Below, piece by piece: positions 5,183 through 13,866 of a DNA stretch of 13,866 nucleotides. Source of the DNA: CAZEYT01 sp964516295 (GTDB lineage Bacteria > Verrucomicrobiota > Verrucomicrobiia > Chthoniobacterales > Terrimicrobiaceae); contig CAZEYT010000078.1 in assembly GCA_964516295.1 (NCBI GenBank), positions 1 to 13,866 of the forward strand, given 5' to 3'. Position 1 is the stretch's first letter; each line of letters starts with the position of its first letter. The translations under genes and the position numbers were made by a program. Under the pieces are notes generated by a model. The model had not been told where the DNA came from, did not search any database, and worked only from the letters and a program-made list of their open reading frames with translations.

Positions 5183-8100
5183 TTACCGTTTTTCGGAGGT
5201 TTCCGGACTGAGAGTCTGGCTGACGGTCTTGAGGAGTCGTCGCAGGTCGTCGAGTTTCACCGGTTTGGCGAGATAATCGTCCATTCCGGCGGCGAGGCAG
5301 GCTTCGCGGTCTTCCTTGAAGGCATTGGCGGTGAGGGCGACGATCCACGGGCGGCCGACTTCGCCCGGTGGAAACGCCCGGATCTGGCGTGCAGCCTCGA
5401 GTCCGTCCACCTCGGGCATCTGCACATCGAGAAGAATCAGGTGAAAGGATTCCGCCCCGGCGGCGGCGACGGCTTGGCGGCCGTTTTCGACGACGACGGC
5501 AGAGTGTCCGAGGACGCCGAGCATGGAGCGGACGACCTTGCGGTTGGTCGCATTGTCTTCGGCCACAAGAATCCGAATCTTGCTGCGGCGGCCGGCGGCA
5601 GGAGCTGGCCGAGGTGGGCGTTTTTCGCGGGAGCCGGAGAGCCATTTTTTCAGCAGTCCTCGAAACACGTCCGGACGGACGGGTTCGTGGAGAACATCTG
5701 CAAAAAGGTTCCGGTCAACGGATGACGGCATGTCAAACGCTGAGCCAAGAAGCACGAGTGGCGGGATCACGAGGCCGGCGAGAGACTTGGCAAAGGCCAG
5801 GCCGTTCATCCCGGGCATCTCGTAGTCCACAAGCACCAGATCCCATTTTGTGGGATCCGCTTGCAGGACGTCCCGGGCCTCGGCGGGCTTTTCAAAAACG
5901 CAGGCCTCCACGTTCCAGAGGCGACACTGGTCGAGGAGCAGGCGGCCCTTGGTGGGATTGTCGTCAACCACCATGACGCGTCGTCCGGCGAGCGAGCCGA
6001 CCTCGGAGGGCTCGGCGGCCAGTCCGCTCACGAGACCCGGTCGGGCTGGAATGACGATCCAAAAACAACTGCCACGTCCGGGTGTGGATTCGACGCCGAT
6101 GTCTCCGCCCATCAGCTTGACCAGGCGCTTGCTGATGGCGAGTCCCAAGCCGGTGCCGCCGAAGTTCCGGGTGATCGAGGAGTCGGCCTGTTGGAAAGGT
6201 TGGAAAAGCTCGGCCACGGCGGCGGGCGAAATGCCGATACCGGAATCCTGCACGGCAATGCGAAGGAATGGTTGTCCTCGGAGGTTCTCGGGGGTCACGT
6301 GAAGTGACACCTCGCCGGAGGGCGTGAATTTGATGGCGTTGGAGACGAGGTTGAGGATGACTTGCTGGAGCCGCATGCGGTCTCCGCAAAGGACCGGCGG
6401 CAGGGAGGCGTTGATGTGGTAGGACAGCTCGACGCCTTTCATGGCGGCCGAACGGCCGAGGATTTCCAGCGGTTCGACGACGACCTTGGCCAGTTCAAAG
6501 TCCCGGGACTCTAGCTCGATCTTGCCGGCCTCGATTTTGGAGTAATCCAGAATGTCGTTGATGAGATCAAGCAGAAGCTCACCCGATGAAACGATGGTCT
6601 GCGTGTATTCGCGCTGTTCGCTGTTCAAAGCGCTTTGCGCGAGGAGCGACGACATGCCGATGATGGCATTGAGGGGGGTGCGGATCTCATGGCTCATCGT
6701 GGCAAGGAACGTGCTTTTGGCGCGGTTTGCGGCATCCGCGGCCTCGCGGGCGGCGGTGATGCTTTCCTCCCATTTCTTCCGTTCCGAGATGTCTTGGACA
6801 ATCGACCAGATCCGCTCGCGTCCGGACTCGTCCACCGTGAGCAGACCGTTGAGCAGCACGGGAAACCGGTGTCCGTCTTTATGAACGAATTCCTTTTCAT
6901 ACGGTCCGAACGTGCCGTTTTCCTGGAGGCAGTCGAGGGACGCCTCCTCCTGAACGGTGTAGTCCAGAGGCGTCACGCTCCAAAAGTCGACCTCCCGGAA
7001 CTCGTCGGCCGAATAACCCACCATGGCACAGAGAGCTTGGTTGACCTCCAGAAACACACCGGTCTTCAGATCATTGAGCGCCATGCCGACCGGGGAGAGC
7101 TCGAACATCGTCCGCAGTTTAGCTTCGCTTTGGACGAGGGCTCCGACAGAGTCCTGCAATTCGAGCCTCGCTTGGATGAGACCGGCAGCGGACTTCAGGA
7201 GGGCCAGTTCATCCTGTTCCCAGATGCGGCTGCGGTGACAATCGTCAAAGCCGACAAATCCCCAGAGTTCGCCGCGCACCCGGATGGGCACGATGACCAG
7301 CGACTGGATCCGCTGGGGGTCGAGGAGGTGGCGTTCCGACTCCGGGAAGGTCGCGAAGGTTCCTGTCACCGCCTCATCGCGCTGGAGCAACTCCAGCCAC
7401 CGACCGATCCCGGCGGCGAGGTAGTCGACATTCCGCAGGTCAGGATTTTCGAGTTGCGGCGAGACACCGTCGCGGACCCACTCCGCGAGCTGCGAACAGG
7501 CTGCCCGACCGGTCTCGGGATGGAGATGATGACGGAAGACATAGACGCGATCCACGCCGCTTGGGATTCCGAGGGCTTCGACGGCAGACTGCCAGGCCGC
7601 CTCGGAGTCGAGCGGTTTTTCCAGAACTTGGGAGGCGAGCCGGGCCACAGCATCCAAAAGCCGCTCGTTCCGATGTTGGCGGGTGATGTCGCGGTAGTGC
7701 CAAAGATATCCATGGAACACCTCCCCGTCGCGGATCGGAGCGAGGTTTCGAATGAGAAACCGCCCGTCCCGCAGGCCCAGAACCTGACTCTGAAGAATCC
7801 CGCCACTGGCGATCGCGGATTCGGTGGATTCGAGGAAAAGCCGGGGATCGTCGAACGCCGCGGCGGCCTGTTTCGCCAGCTGTGTGCACTCGCGACCGAC
7901 GATGTCCGTGGCGGGCACGCCGAACATGGATTCGAAGGCCGGGTTGGCAAAAACCACGCGCCGCTCGGGGTCCTCGACGAGCACGGCATCGTTCAGATTT
8001 TGGAGGAGTGTGGAAATCCGGACCCGGGCGGCCTCTTCCGCCCGTGCCAGTTGGTCGAGCTTTTCGCGACCCATGTGGAGAAGCTCCTCCCGGCCGATAG

Positions 8101-10615
8101 CTTGGGCGACCAGCGAAAGGCACTCGCGGAGATGATCCTCCATCGCGAAGCGCCGGGTGAAAACAACGCACAGGGAGCCGATGGTTTCGCCCTGAACCTG
8201 CACGCCGTGGCCGACATAGGTGTCGAGTTGGAACTTCGAGACGTTCGGGTCGGTCTCCGCATAGTTGGTCGAGAACAAATTCGCGACGTAAAGAAACCGG
8301 TCTTCGTGCCGGATGACGTCGTAACACAGGTGTCCTTCGACCTCGTCTGACAACGGAAGCTCATCCGGCGCTTGGTAGCGGCCGCGCGAGACGAGGAGAT
8401 TTTTTTCCAGCCGGTTGTAAAGTGCACAGTCGGCTCCGAACAACTCCCCGGCGAGCGCGGTGAGACTCTGGAGGTTCTCCTCGTAGTCCTCGCCGAGATG
8501 GAGAAGCGTGTCGCTGATCTTCGCCAGATGGCGATGCTGTTGCTCCAAAGCACGCTGGGCCAGGACGCGTTCCGTGATGTCCTCCTCGATGGCCATGAAG
8601 CCGGTGTGAACCCCCGCCGCATCCCGCAACGGCTGGCACTCGATCGAGACCCAATAGGCCCGACCATCGCGCGAGTAGTTGAGCGCGATCTCCTTGAATC
8701 CCCGCGCCTCGCGCACCGCGTCATGCATGCGGGCCTTCACCGCCGGATCCATGTCCTCTTTTTGCAAAACATGACCCGGTCGGCGACCGCGGACGTCGTC
8801 GAGGGAATACCCGGTGATCCGCTCAAAGCCGGGATTCACCCACTCAATCTCGCCGCGGGCATTGGTGATAATGACTGCATTCGTCGTGTTCTCAGCCACG
8901 ACAGCCATGCGGCGGAGTTCCTCCTGCTGTTGCTTCAAAAGAGCACGGTTGCGGTTGCGCTCCGTCACGTCGAGAGCCGTCCCCGAGAGCAACAATGGCG
9001 CTCCATTAGTATCGCGAAGAATGATTCGCCCGCGGAGCCGGATTTCCAGAAGGGTGCTTCCGGCGCGTCCGATACACACATCGGTTTCCAACTCCTCGTC
9101 CAAGGCCCCCTCCAACCGGGACCATTTTTCAAGAAAGGCCCGTTGGGATTCCGGCTCCATGGCCGCGGTCCAGGCGTCGAGCGTGGCGTGGGTGGCTCCG
9201 GCCTCCAGTCCGAGTTGCTCCCGAAGGAGATCATCCGTGCGGAACACCCGCTGCGAACAGTCGAACTCCCAGGCTCCGAGGCCGGCTCCCTTAAGCGCAT
9301 GGCGCCAGCGTTCCTCGGCATCGGCCAGCCGCCACTCGGATTCCAAGTTCCCCCGGTGAAGAAGAAACGCCGCGACGATGAGCAAAAGCACGGCCGCGAT
9401 GACCGCCATGCCGCCTTGGCGGGCACGAAACAGGGCCTCCTGCCACGCCGCCGCACTCCGGTCCACTCCAAGCCACACCGAATGTCCTCCCACACGCCAG
9501 TCGGGAACTTTCGAGACTGCACTCACCCACGTTCCCCATTCATCGCTGTAAGGGCCGACTACCAAGGGGTCCTCCCCAGAACCGAAAACAAAGTCTCTCA
9601 ACTCCGGCGGAGCCGTTGTCCAAACATCGCCGATCACCGATTCATCCGGAGATCCCACCGGCTCGGAATCCGCAAGGAACCGCAAAGAATTTCCATCCGC
9701 GACGAACAGGTAAGCAAAGCCATAGTCCCCCACTTTCGCCAAATCTGCCAAACGCGTTTTCAGGCTCAAATAGGCGGGTGAATCCTGATCCGGGCGAATC
9801 GCTGCCAAGCCGGTCGGCGGCGTCGATCGAAGCGATTCCATCGCAAGGCGGGATTGCACCAGCAGATCCTCACGAAGGTGAGCGTCCACGCGGCCGGTCA
9901 GCCAACCCAAGCCCGGCCATCCCGCCGCAACAACCAAGACAAACGCCAGCGCGATCAAGCGTCCCCGGCGCGCACTCGGACCGTTCCATTCCGGGCGACG
10001 GGATGGAAGTTGCTTCCAAACAACAGCGCGGTACCAGGTCCCCGCCCCCCAGAGCCACATGGCCGCTGCGACCATTCCAAGGAGACTGATCACCACATCA
10101 GAGCCCTTCGGCTGCCAGACCATCACCGGCACCTCCGGCAGCCAGGCGATGGCCACGACGCCGGCCATCGACAACGCCAGAAAAGCCCGGTGAAAATTCC
10201 CGCGCTCAGGTCGGGCGGCGAGCCAGAATTGAACGGACGCAAAAACCTGCGCGAGGATCCATGCGGCCGCCACCGCCGCCGCCAGGTGCCCGCTGGCGAT
10301 CCCCGCCCCGAGAAGGAGTGCCAGGACCGTCAGCAGGATCCATTGGCCTTTCCAAGGACGGACCCGGATCGCGGCCCGGACGATCAGCCCGGCTGCGGCG
10401 AGGCGCAGAGCGGCGAGCATGGCCGCAACCCCGGCCTCATCGCGGCCTCCCAACCAGATCGACGGCCAGAGTTCTAGAAATCCAGCCAGCAAAAGATACG
10501 CCGCCAGAGAGCCGGCGAAACCCCGCCGCACTCCCGGCATACGATGCCCGCCGCGCCACAACGCAATGGCAGCAGGAACCAGCAGGATCGCCGTAATGAA
10601 AGCCAGATAATCCAT
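5183..10615 (-). CDS. Giant membrane hybrid histidine kinase, 4 PAS, 2 GAF and 2 receivers
   Basis: The 1810-residue product begins with about seven hydrophobic segments (residues 5-198), then a further segment (221-241), an extracytoplasmic Cache-like sensor (242-401, with FAYLFVADGNSLRFLADSEP and GPYSDEWGTWVSAV) and a last membrane helix (401-419). The cytoplasmic part runs PAS (430-555), PAS (570-685), GAF (about 700-845), PAS (865-980), GAF (985-1150) and PAS (1163-1280). HisKA follows with the H-box SHEIRTPLNAIIG (His1309), then HATPase with the N-box LNLVSNAIKFT, G1 DSGIGIS and G2 GGTGLGLAIS. Receiver 1 (about 1545-1655) has DD and Asp1597 but Glu1644 in place of the conserved Lys. Receiver 2 (1679-1795) is canonical with Asp1730, Thr1762 and Lys1784. 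It probably autophosphorylates and relays to its receivers and to the small regulator just upstream, whose stop is 3 nt before this ATG. The ligand is unknown. Confidence 0.92.
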   Translation of the reverse strand: MDYLAFITAILLVPAAIALWRGGHRMPGVRRGFAGSLAAYLLLAGFLELWPSIWLGGRDEAGVAAMLAALRLAAAGLIVRAAIRVRPWKGQWILLTVLALLLGAGIASGHLAAAVAAAWILAQVFASVQFWLAARPERGNFHRAFLALSMAGVVAIAWLPEVPVMVWQPKGSDVVISLLGMVAAAMWLWGAGTWYRAVVWKQLPSRRPEWNGPSARRGRLIALAFVLVVAAGWPGLGWLTGRVDAHLREDLLVQSRLAMESLRSTPPTGLAAIRPDQDSPAYLSLKTRLADLAKVGDYGFAYLFVADGNSLRFLADSEPVGSPDESVIGDVWTTAPPELRDFVFGSGEDPLVVGPYSDEWGTWVSAVSKVPDWRVGGHSVWLGVDRSAAAWQEALFRARQGGMAVIAAVLLLIVAAFLLHRGNLESEWRLADAEERWRHALKGAGLGAWEFDCSQRVFRTDDLLREQLGLEAGATHATLDAWTAAMEPESQRAFLEKWSRLEGALDEELETDVCIGRAGSTLLEIRLRGRIILRDTNGAPLLLSGTALDVTERNRNRALLKQQQEELRRMAVVAENTTNAVIITNARGEIEWVNPGFERITGYSLDDVRGRRPGHVLQKEDMDPAVKARMHDAVREARGFKEIALNYSRDGRAYWVSIECQPLRDAAGVHTGFMAIEEDITERVLAQRALEQQHRHLAKISDTLLHLGEDYEENLQSLTALAGELFGADCALYNRLEKNLLVSRGRYQAPDELPLSDEVEGHLCYDVIRHEDRFLYVANLFSTNYAETDPNVSKFQLDTYVGHGVQVQGETIGSLCVVFTRRFAMEDHLRECLSLVAQAIGREELLHMGREKLDQLARAEEAARVRISTLLQNLNDAVLVEDPERRVVFANPAFESMFGVPATDIVGRECTQLAKQAAAAFDDPRLFLESTESAIASGGILQSQVLGLRDGRFLIRNLAPIRDGEVFHGYLWHYRDITRQHRNERLLDAVARLASQVLEKPLDSEAAWQSAVEALGIPSGVDRVYVFRHHLHPETGRAACSQLAEWVRDGVSPQLENPDLRNVDYLAAGIGRWLELLQRDEAVTGTFATFPESERHLLDPQRIQSLVIVPIRVRGELWGFVGFDDCHRSRIWEQDELALLKSAAGLIQARLELQDSVGALVQSEAKLRTMFELSPVGMALNDLKTGVFLEVNQALCAMVGYSADEFREVDFWSVTPLDYTVQEEASLDCLQENGTFGPYEKEFVHKDGHRFPVLLNGLLTVDESGRERIWSIVQDISERKKWEESITAAREAADAANRAKSTFLATMSHEIRTPLNAIIGMSSLLAQSALNSEQREYTQTIVSSGELLLDLINDILDYSKIEAGKIELESRDFELAKVVVEPLEILGRSAAMKGVELSYHINASLPPVLCGDRMRLQQVILNLVSNAIKFTPSGEVSLHVTPENLRGQPFLRIAVQDSGIGISPAAVAELFQPFQQADSSITRNFGGTGLGLAISKRLVKLMGGDIGVESTPGRGSCFWIVIPARPGLVSGLAAEPSEVGSLAGRRVMVVDDNPTKGRLLLDQCRLWNVEACVFEKPAEARDVLQADPTKWDLVLVDYEMPGMNGLAFAKSLAGLVIPPLVLLGSAFDMPSSVDRNLFADVLHEPVRPDVFRGLLKKWLSGSREKRPPRPAPAAGRRSKIRILVAEDNATNRKVVRSMLGVLGHSAVVVENGRQAVAAAGAESFHLILLDVQMPEVDGLEAARQIRAFPPGEVGRPWIVALTANAFKEDREACLAAGMDDYLAKPVKLDDLRRLLKTVSQTLSPETSEKR

Positions 10616-10618
10616 GAC

Positions 10619-11011
10619 CTAGGATCCCATCGTGCCGCCGGGGTTCGCCAGAATCGCCCGTACCTCGCTTTGCAGCGTGCTTGGGCTGAACGGCTTTGTC
10701 ATGAACGCCGACACCCGCAACCCCTCCGCCGCCGCCCGGATCATCGTCTGATCGCGCGCCGTCAACATGATCACCGGCACCGTCTCTCCACCGGGCATCC
10801 GTCGAATCTGCCGGAGGGTTTCCACGCCGTCCTGGTCGGGCATGTTGTAATCGAGAATGATTCCATCCGGCACGCCTTCGCTGGTGAAAAACCGAAGCGC
10901 CTCCGCTCCGGTCCGGGCCGCGGGAAGGCGGACGCCGAGGGATTGCAGAGTGGCCTGAAGAACGCGAACCATGAGGTCTTGGTCGTCGACGATGAGAATG
11001 GTTTGAGGCAT
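10619..11011 (-). CDS. Single-domain CheY-like response regulator
   Basis: This 130-residue protein is a lone receiver domain without an output domain. It begins MPQTILIVDDQDLMVRV, giving the acidic Mg-binding pair Asp9-Asp10. The phosphorylation site is Asp54 in GIILDYNMPDQDG, the switch Thr is Thr84 in VIMLTARDQ, and Lys106 lies in AFMTKPFSPSTL. All residues needed for phosphorylation are present. It probably shuttles phosphoryl groups from the adjacent hybrid kinase or acts by protein contact, for instance on the neighbouring SpoIIE-type phosphatase. It starts 8 nt after the stop of the phosphatase gene with no clear Shine-Dalgarno sequence, so translation is probably coupled. The kinase gene follows after 3 nt. 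Confidence 0.93.
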   Translation of the reverse strand: MPQTILIVDDQDLMVRVLQATLQSLGVRLPAARTGAEALRFFTSEGVPDGIILDYNMPDQDGVETLRQIRRMPGGETVPVIMLTARDQTMIRAAAEGLRVSAFMTKPFSPSTLQSEVRAILANPGGTMGS

Positions 11012-11019
11012 GGGAAAAA

Positions 11020-12741
11020 TCAGGCGGTGCGGGCGACGAGCAAAACGGTGCGGTCATCGGACGGCGCAGCTTTTCCGGTGAAAGCGTCCAGTTCCGCGAG
11101 GAGTGTCTCGACCGTGGCACGACAACTCCGGTTGTCATGGCTTCCAAGAGATTGCAGCAGACGCTCCGGCCCAAACATCGTACCCTCTCGCGAGGAAGCC
11201 TCCACGATACCGTCCGTATAGAGCAAGAGCCGGTCGCCACGGTCCAGCCGCGCGATGGAAACGTCATAAACCGCATCCGTGGAAATGCCGAGAGGAAGTC
11301 CCCCGCCATCCAACTCGCAAGGCGCGTCGCCCGCGCGTCCGCGCAGCAGCAGGCCGGCATGATGCCCCGCACTGGAAAGCCGCAGTTCCCCCCGGTCCGG
11401 CGAGATCCGCGCACAGACGAGTGTGATGAACATGTCGAGGTGGGCGAGATCCCGGCACATGAGACGGTTTGCGCGCCGGAGAATCATCGCAGGGTCGTCC
11501 TCGCCGCTCTCGACGAGGGCATGAAGGTTGGTGCGCAGCATGGCGGCCAGAAGCGCGGCCGATAGCCCTTTCCCCATCACATCGGCAATAAGACAAAGAA
11601 CAGCCCCATCCGGACGTTCGAGCACATCAAAATAATCCCCGCCGGCTTGGAGTGCCGGCCGACAGGTTCCGTACAAATCAAGCCCGCGGAATTGCGAGAA
11701 CTGGTTCGGCATCAGCGAAAGCTGAATCTGCGCGGCGATCTCGAGGTCGCGGAGTGCGCGCTCCTCGCCCGCCCGCCGCTTTTGGAGTTCGCCCAACGTC
11801 ACGTTGATCCCGAGAAACTCTGCCAACGTCCGGGCGACCTTGAGTTTTCCGGCGTTAAAGAAGGGTGCCGGAACGGTGCGACCGAGCGAAAGCACACCCA
11901 ATCGCCGTTCTTTGAAAAGCACGGGCGTCACAAAACCGCTGTGAAAACAGAGCCCGAGCGGTTCATCAGCCGGGAGGGCCGCTTCGGGGGTCAGGGTGAT
12001 CTCGCGTCCCGTCCGGAAGACATCGGCCTCCACGCCGCGCCCGGTCGCCGGAAGGCTGGAAACGGGCGGACGATGGGTGGGACCGCTTTGCGCCGCCAAG
12101 GTGAGTTGCCCGTCTTTCTCGAACCGCACGAACGCCGTCTCGGCCCCGGTCACTTCGCAGAGGCGCCGTAGAGCGCCATCCATGAAAGCCGCCATATCCG
12201 GAGCGGTGGCAAGCCACTCGCCGAGACCGACGAGCGTGCTGATCATTTCATAGCTGGCGACGAGCTCGTCCGTCATTTCGGCAAGCGTTCGTTCGGTCGC
12301 GCCGGGGTCGTATTTCCAGCCGACACTACGGAAGCTTTTCTCGAGAACAAGCACGTGACGGCCGGCATCGGTCTCGTGCCGGACCGCATCGCACATCTGC
12401 GACATCAAGAAAAAGCCCCGTCCGCCCTCCTCCAGCGGATCTTCGGGCAGGGCGGCCTCGCCGGCTCTCCCGGAAAAGGCCGAAGGGTCCATGACGCGAA
12501 GCGTGACACCGGCCGTCCGAAGTGTGAGGTCCGCGGAAAAAAACGAACCGCCACCCGCAGCGCAGCCATGTTCGACCGCATTGTTGAGAGCCTCGGCGGC
12601 GGCGAGCTCGAATTCGCTGAGAAATCTTGGGTCCCCGGCGGCCTGATCCCGCAGAAACCCCACCAATTGCAGCACAATGCGGGTCACGTCCGGGAAGCCC
12701 GGATTTTCCACATGCACGCGACAGGCGAGTTCCGTTTTCAT
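11020..12741 (-). CDS. Fused anti-sigma-type HATPase, GAF and SpoIIE PP2C phosphatase
   Basis: The 573-residue product starts at ATG 12741, which overlaps the upstream stop as ATGA; a longer frame to 13017 is only the shadow of that gene. Residues 6-138 form an RsbW/SpoIIAB-like HATPase with the N-box AAAEALNNAVEHG and G2 box EEGGRGFFLM. The G1 box reads VMDPSAFSG and lacks the usual D-x-G-x-G. A GAF domain spans about 166-313. A SpoIIE-type PP2C domain (333-571) has all metal-binding motifs: GGDYFDV (Asp369), IADVMGKG (Asp387), TDGIVEA (Asp510) and DDRTVLL (562-563). Such proteins switch sigma-factor or effector partners by phosphorylating and dephosphorylating a STAS-domain antagonist. None is in the window and one may lie upstream. 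The GAF domain probably senses a small molecule or binds a partner. Its neighbours suggest control by the adjacent two-component genes. Confidence 0.9.
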   Translation of the reverse strand: MKTELACRVHVENPGFPDVTRIVLQLVGFLRDQAAGDPRFLSEFELAAAEALNNAVEHGCAAGGGSFFSADLTLRTAGVTLRVMDPSAFSGRAGEAALPEDPLEEGGRGFFLMSQMCDAVRHETDAGRHVLVLEKSFRSVGWKYDPGATERTLAEMTDELVASYEMISTLVGLGEWLATAPDMAAFMDGALRRLCEVTGAETAFVRFEKDGQLTLAAQSGPTHRPPVSSLPATGRGVEADVFRTGREITLTPEAALPADEPLGLCFHSGFVTPVLFKERRLGVLSLGRTVPAPFFNAGKLKVARTLAEFLGINVTLGELQKRRAGEERALRDLEIAAQIQLSLMPNQFSQFRGLDLYGTCRPALQAGGDYFDVLERPDGAVLCLIADVMGKGLSAALLAAMLRTNLHALVESGEDDPAMILRRANRLMCRDLAHLDMFITLVCARISPDRGELRLSSAGHHAGLLLRGRAGDAPCELDGGGLPLGISTDAVYDVSIARLDRGDRLLLYTDGIVEASSREGTMFGPERLLQSLGSHDNRSCRATVETLLAELDAFTGKAAPSDDRTVLLVARTA

Positions 12742-13866
12742 GAGCTGATCGGCGACAGGATCGCAACGCGCAACAGCGAGCGGGCGGCGAGTTTTTGTCC
12801 CGCGGCGTCCGGTGCTGCCGCTTGGAAGACGGCGTGCATCCACTCGTCGGGTTGTTCGGCGGAATGACAGTCGTAGAGATCCGAAAGGGCAAACACTCCG
12901 GCCGGGACATTCTCCAACACCGCGCGGGCTTCGGGCGGCAGGGCGTTCCAGTCTTCCTCCCGTCTGGGCAAAACGCCCGTGAGTCGGAGATTTCCGGCCG
13001 CGACCTGGGCCAGCCACGCCGCCCGGCGGACGGCGAGAGGACCGCGCGGATAGGTTTCCAGCACCACTTCCCGCGAGCGACCGAGGCGGACGACGGTTTG
13101 GGTTGGGGCCGCTCCCCGCGCGAGCCAGCGCGCGAAGAGACGCAACGGGACGCCCATCACCCGGGCCACCAGCCGCTCGAACCAGCCCGGGCCGCTCGAT
13201 TTCGCGAGGGAGGAGAGCATAAAATCATCCACCACCTCGACAGCGATGGCGCGTTCGAGATCGACCAAAAGCCCGCCCTGCACCGCGATGCCATCGAGCG
13301 TGGTGTGAGATCCCACGTAAGTATCCGCGCAGACAATCGCGCGCCGCACTTCCACATCGCCGTCGAGAAAGGAACCCGGTGCCACATAGGCGGAGGGACC
13401 CACACGGCAACCGGGGCCGATCCGGGCGAGGCTGCCGACCCAGCAGGGCGGGAAAAATTTCGCCGTAGGGTCCGCCCGTACCCCCGGGCCGAACCATACG
13501 CCCGGCTCGCGCTCGCAATCCAAGTGGACAACGTCCCTCGAGCGTCTCCGGAGAGCCTCTTCCTGGAGATCAAACCAAAGCCGCAGCAACGCCGCCGGGG
13601 AGTCCACCGGGCCCGGGTCCGCACCACCCGGCAGGTGGTGCATCGAAAAGGTCGGGTCCATCTTCCCGGCTGCCGGATGCGAAACAACCTCGATCGTGCG
13701 CGACCAGAGATCCCGCGCATCGAGCCAACGCCGGAGCAGGTGCGGACGGTCCACCGCCACGATCCGCACCGAGGTGGCCTGCTGCCGCACGGCTTCGTCG
13801 AGCCACCAGGCCAGGAGCGGTTTTTCGCACACCGGCCAGAGGACGAACGGCTGTGGCGAGCGCCGA
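12738..13866 (-). CDS. Nucleotidyltransferase-like/beta-helix protein with sugar-transferase-like tail, partial
   Basis: The frame is open at the right edge; 375 residues are visible and the real start lies outside. A GTG at 13832 is in frame, but family-like sequence (PFVLWPVCEKPLL, resembling the L-P-V-x-G-K-P-L-L segment of sugar nucleotidyltransferases) continues before it. Counting from that GTG, residues 110-190 are hexapeptide-type repeats of a left-handed beta helix (VWFGPGVRADPTA, VGSLARIGPGCRVGPSAYV, YVGSHTTLDGIAV). Residues about 215-325 resemble the C-terminal half of bacterial sugar transferases (WcaJ/PssY family): a hydrophobic helix, then WLAQVAAGNLRLTGVLPR and ENVPAGVFALSDLY. 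The acidic catalytic pair of that family is not visible, so this part may be inactive. The nucleotidyltransferase part before the helix is short, about 110 residues. The role is probably surface-polysaccharide synthesis. The stop overlaps the next start as ATGA. Confidence 0.65.
   Translation of the reverse strand, partial: RRSPQPFVLWPVCEKPLLAWWLDEAVRQQATSVRIVAVDRPHLLRRWLDARDLWSRTIEVVSHPAAGKMDPTFSMHHLPGGADPGPVDSPAALLRLWFDLQEEALRRRSRDVVHLDCEREPGVWFGPGVRADPTAKFFPPCWVGSLARIGPGCRVGPSAYVAPGSFLDGDVEVRRAIVCADTYVGSHTTLDGIAVQGGLLVDLERAIAVEVVDDFMLSSLAKSSGPGWFERLVARVMGVPLRLFARWLARGAAPTQTVVRLGRSREVVLETYPRGPLAVRRAAWLAQVAAGNLRLTGVLPRREEDWNALPPEARAVLENVPAGVFALSDLYDCHSAEQPDEWMHAVFQAAAPDAAGQKLAARSLLRVAILSPISS

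Noticed and set aside
6635..8350. Long plus-strand frame opposite the kinase PAS/GAF region
   Set aside because: Antisense shadow of the kinase gene, whose own translation shows clear domain motifs throughout.
8372..9781. A second long plus-strand frame opposite the kinase gene
   Set aside because: No ribosome-binding site and no recognisable domain; explained by the composition of the opposite strand.
12742..13017. N-terminal extension of the SpoIIE-type phosphatase gene
   Set aside because: The added residues are Arg/Gly-rich with no domain and lie inside the upstream sugar gene; the ATGA overlap at 12738-12741 explains the start better.

Overview
All convincing genes in this GC-rich window lie on the minus strand. 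The content suggests a Gram-negative bacterium, most likely of the Verrucomicrobiota. The reasons are a Skp/OmpH-type periplasmic chaperone, which implies an outer membrane; weak or absent Shine-Dalgarno sites on the host genes; a remnant protein built from W-A-x-x-D-P repeats of a kind I associate with Verrucomicrobia; and very large multi-sensor kinases. The assignment is an inference, not a proof.

Reading along the minus strand from right to left, positions 13866-5183 hold a tightly packed signalling operon: (i) a right-edge-truncated protein with nucleotidyltransferase-like, left-handed beta-helix and bacterial-sugar-transferase-like parts; (ii) a fused HATPase (RsbW-like)-GAF-SpoIIE phosphatase, overlapping the first gene by ATGA; (iii) a single-domain CheY-like response regulator, 8 nt further on; (iv) a 1810-residue membrane hybrid histidine kinase with an extracytoplasmic sensor, four PAS domains, two GAF domains, HisKA/HATPase and two receivers, starting 3 nt after the regulator. 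This arrangement suggests joint control of a surface-polysaccharide function by two-component and partner-switching signalling. The operon promoter must lie outside the window.

Positions 5182-3366 hold a gene-poor stretch with a possible plus-strand coding remnant, a small single-pass membrane protein, a Skp/OmpH chaperone that carries an OstA/LptA-like C-terminal segment, and a 5'-truncated remnant of a repeat protein.

At 3181-3334 sits a 154-bp element bounded by perfect 22-bp inverted repeats. It separates the host remnant from a Mu-like prophage fragment (3180 to 1). The fragment runs: a truncated ORF whose start codon comes from the repeat, a 48-residue ORF whose ribosome-binding site lies in a hairpin, one long protease-scaffold-major capsid fusion, a strong hairpin, a small ORF in the gp35 position, and a left-edge-truncated gp36-like head-tail gene. 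The order after the protease follows phage Mu (I/Z - T - 35 - 36). The upstream Mu-type head genes (terminase, portal, most of the MuF-like gene) are not present on the upstream side, so this looks like a rearranged or decaying prophage. No tRNA, rRNA, CRISPR array or att site was seen.
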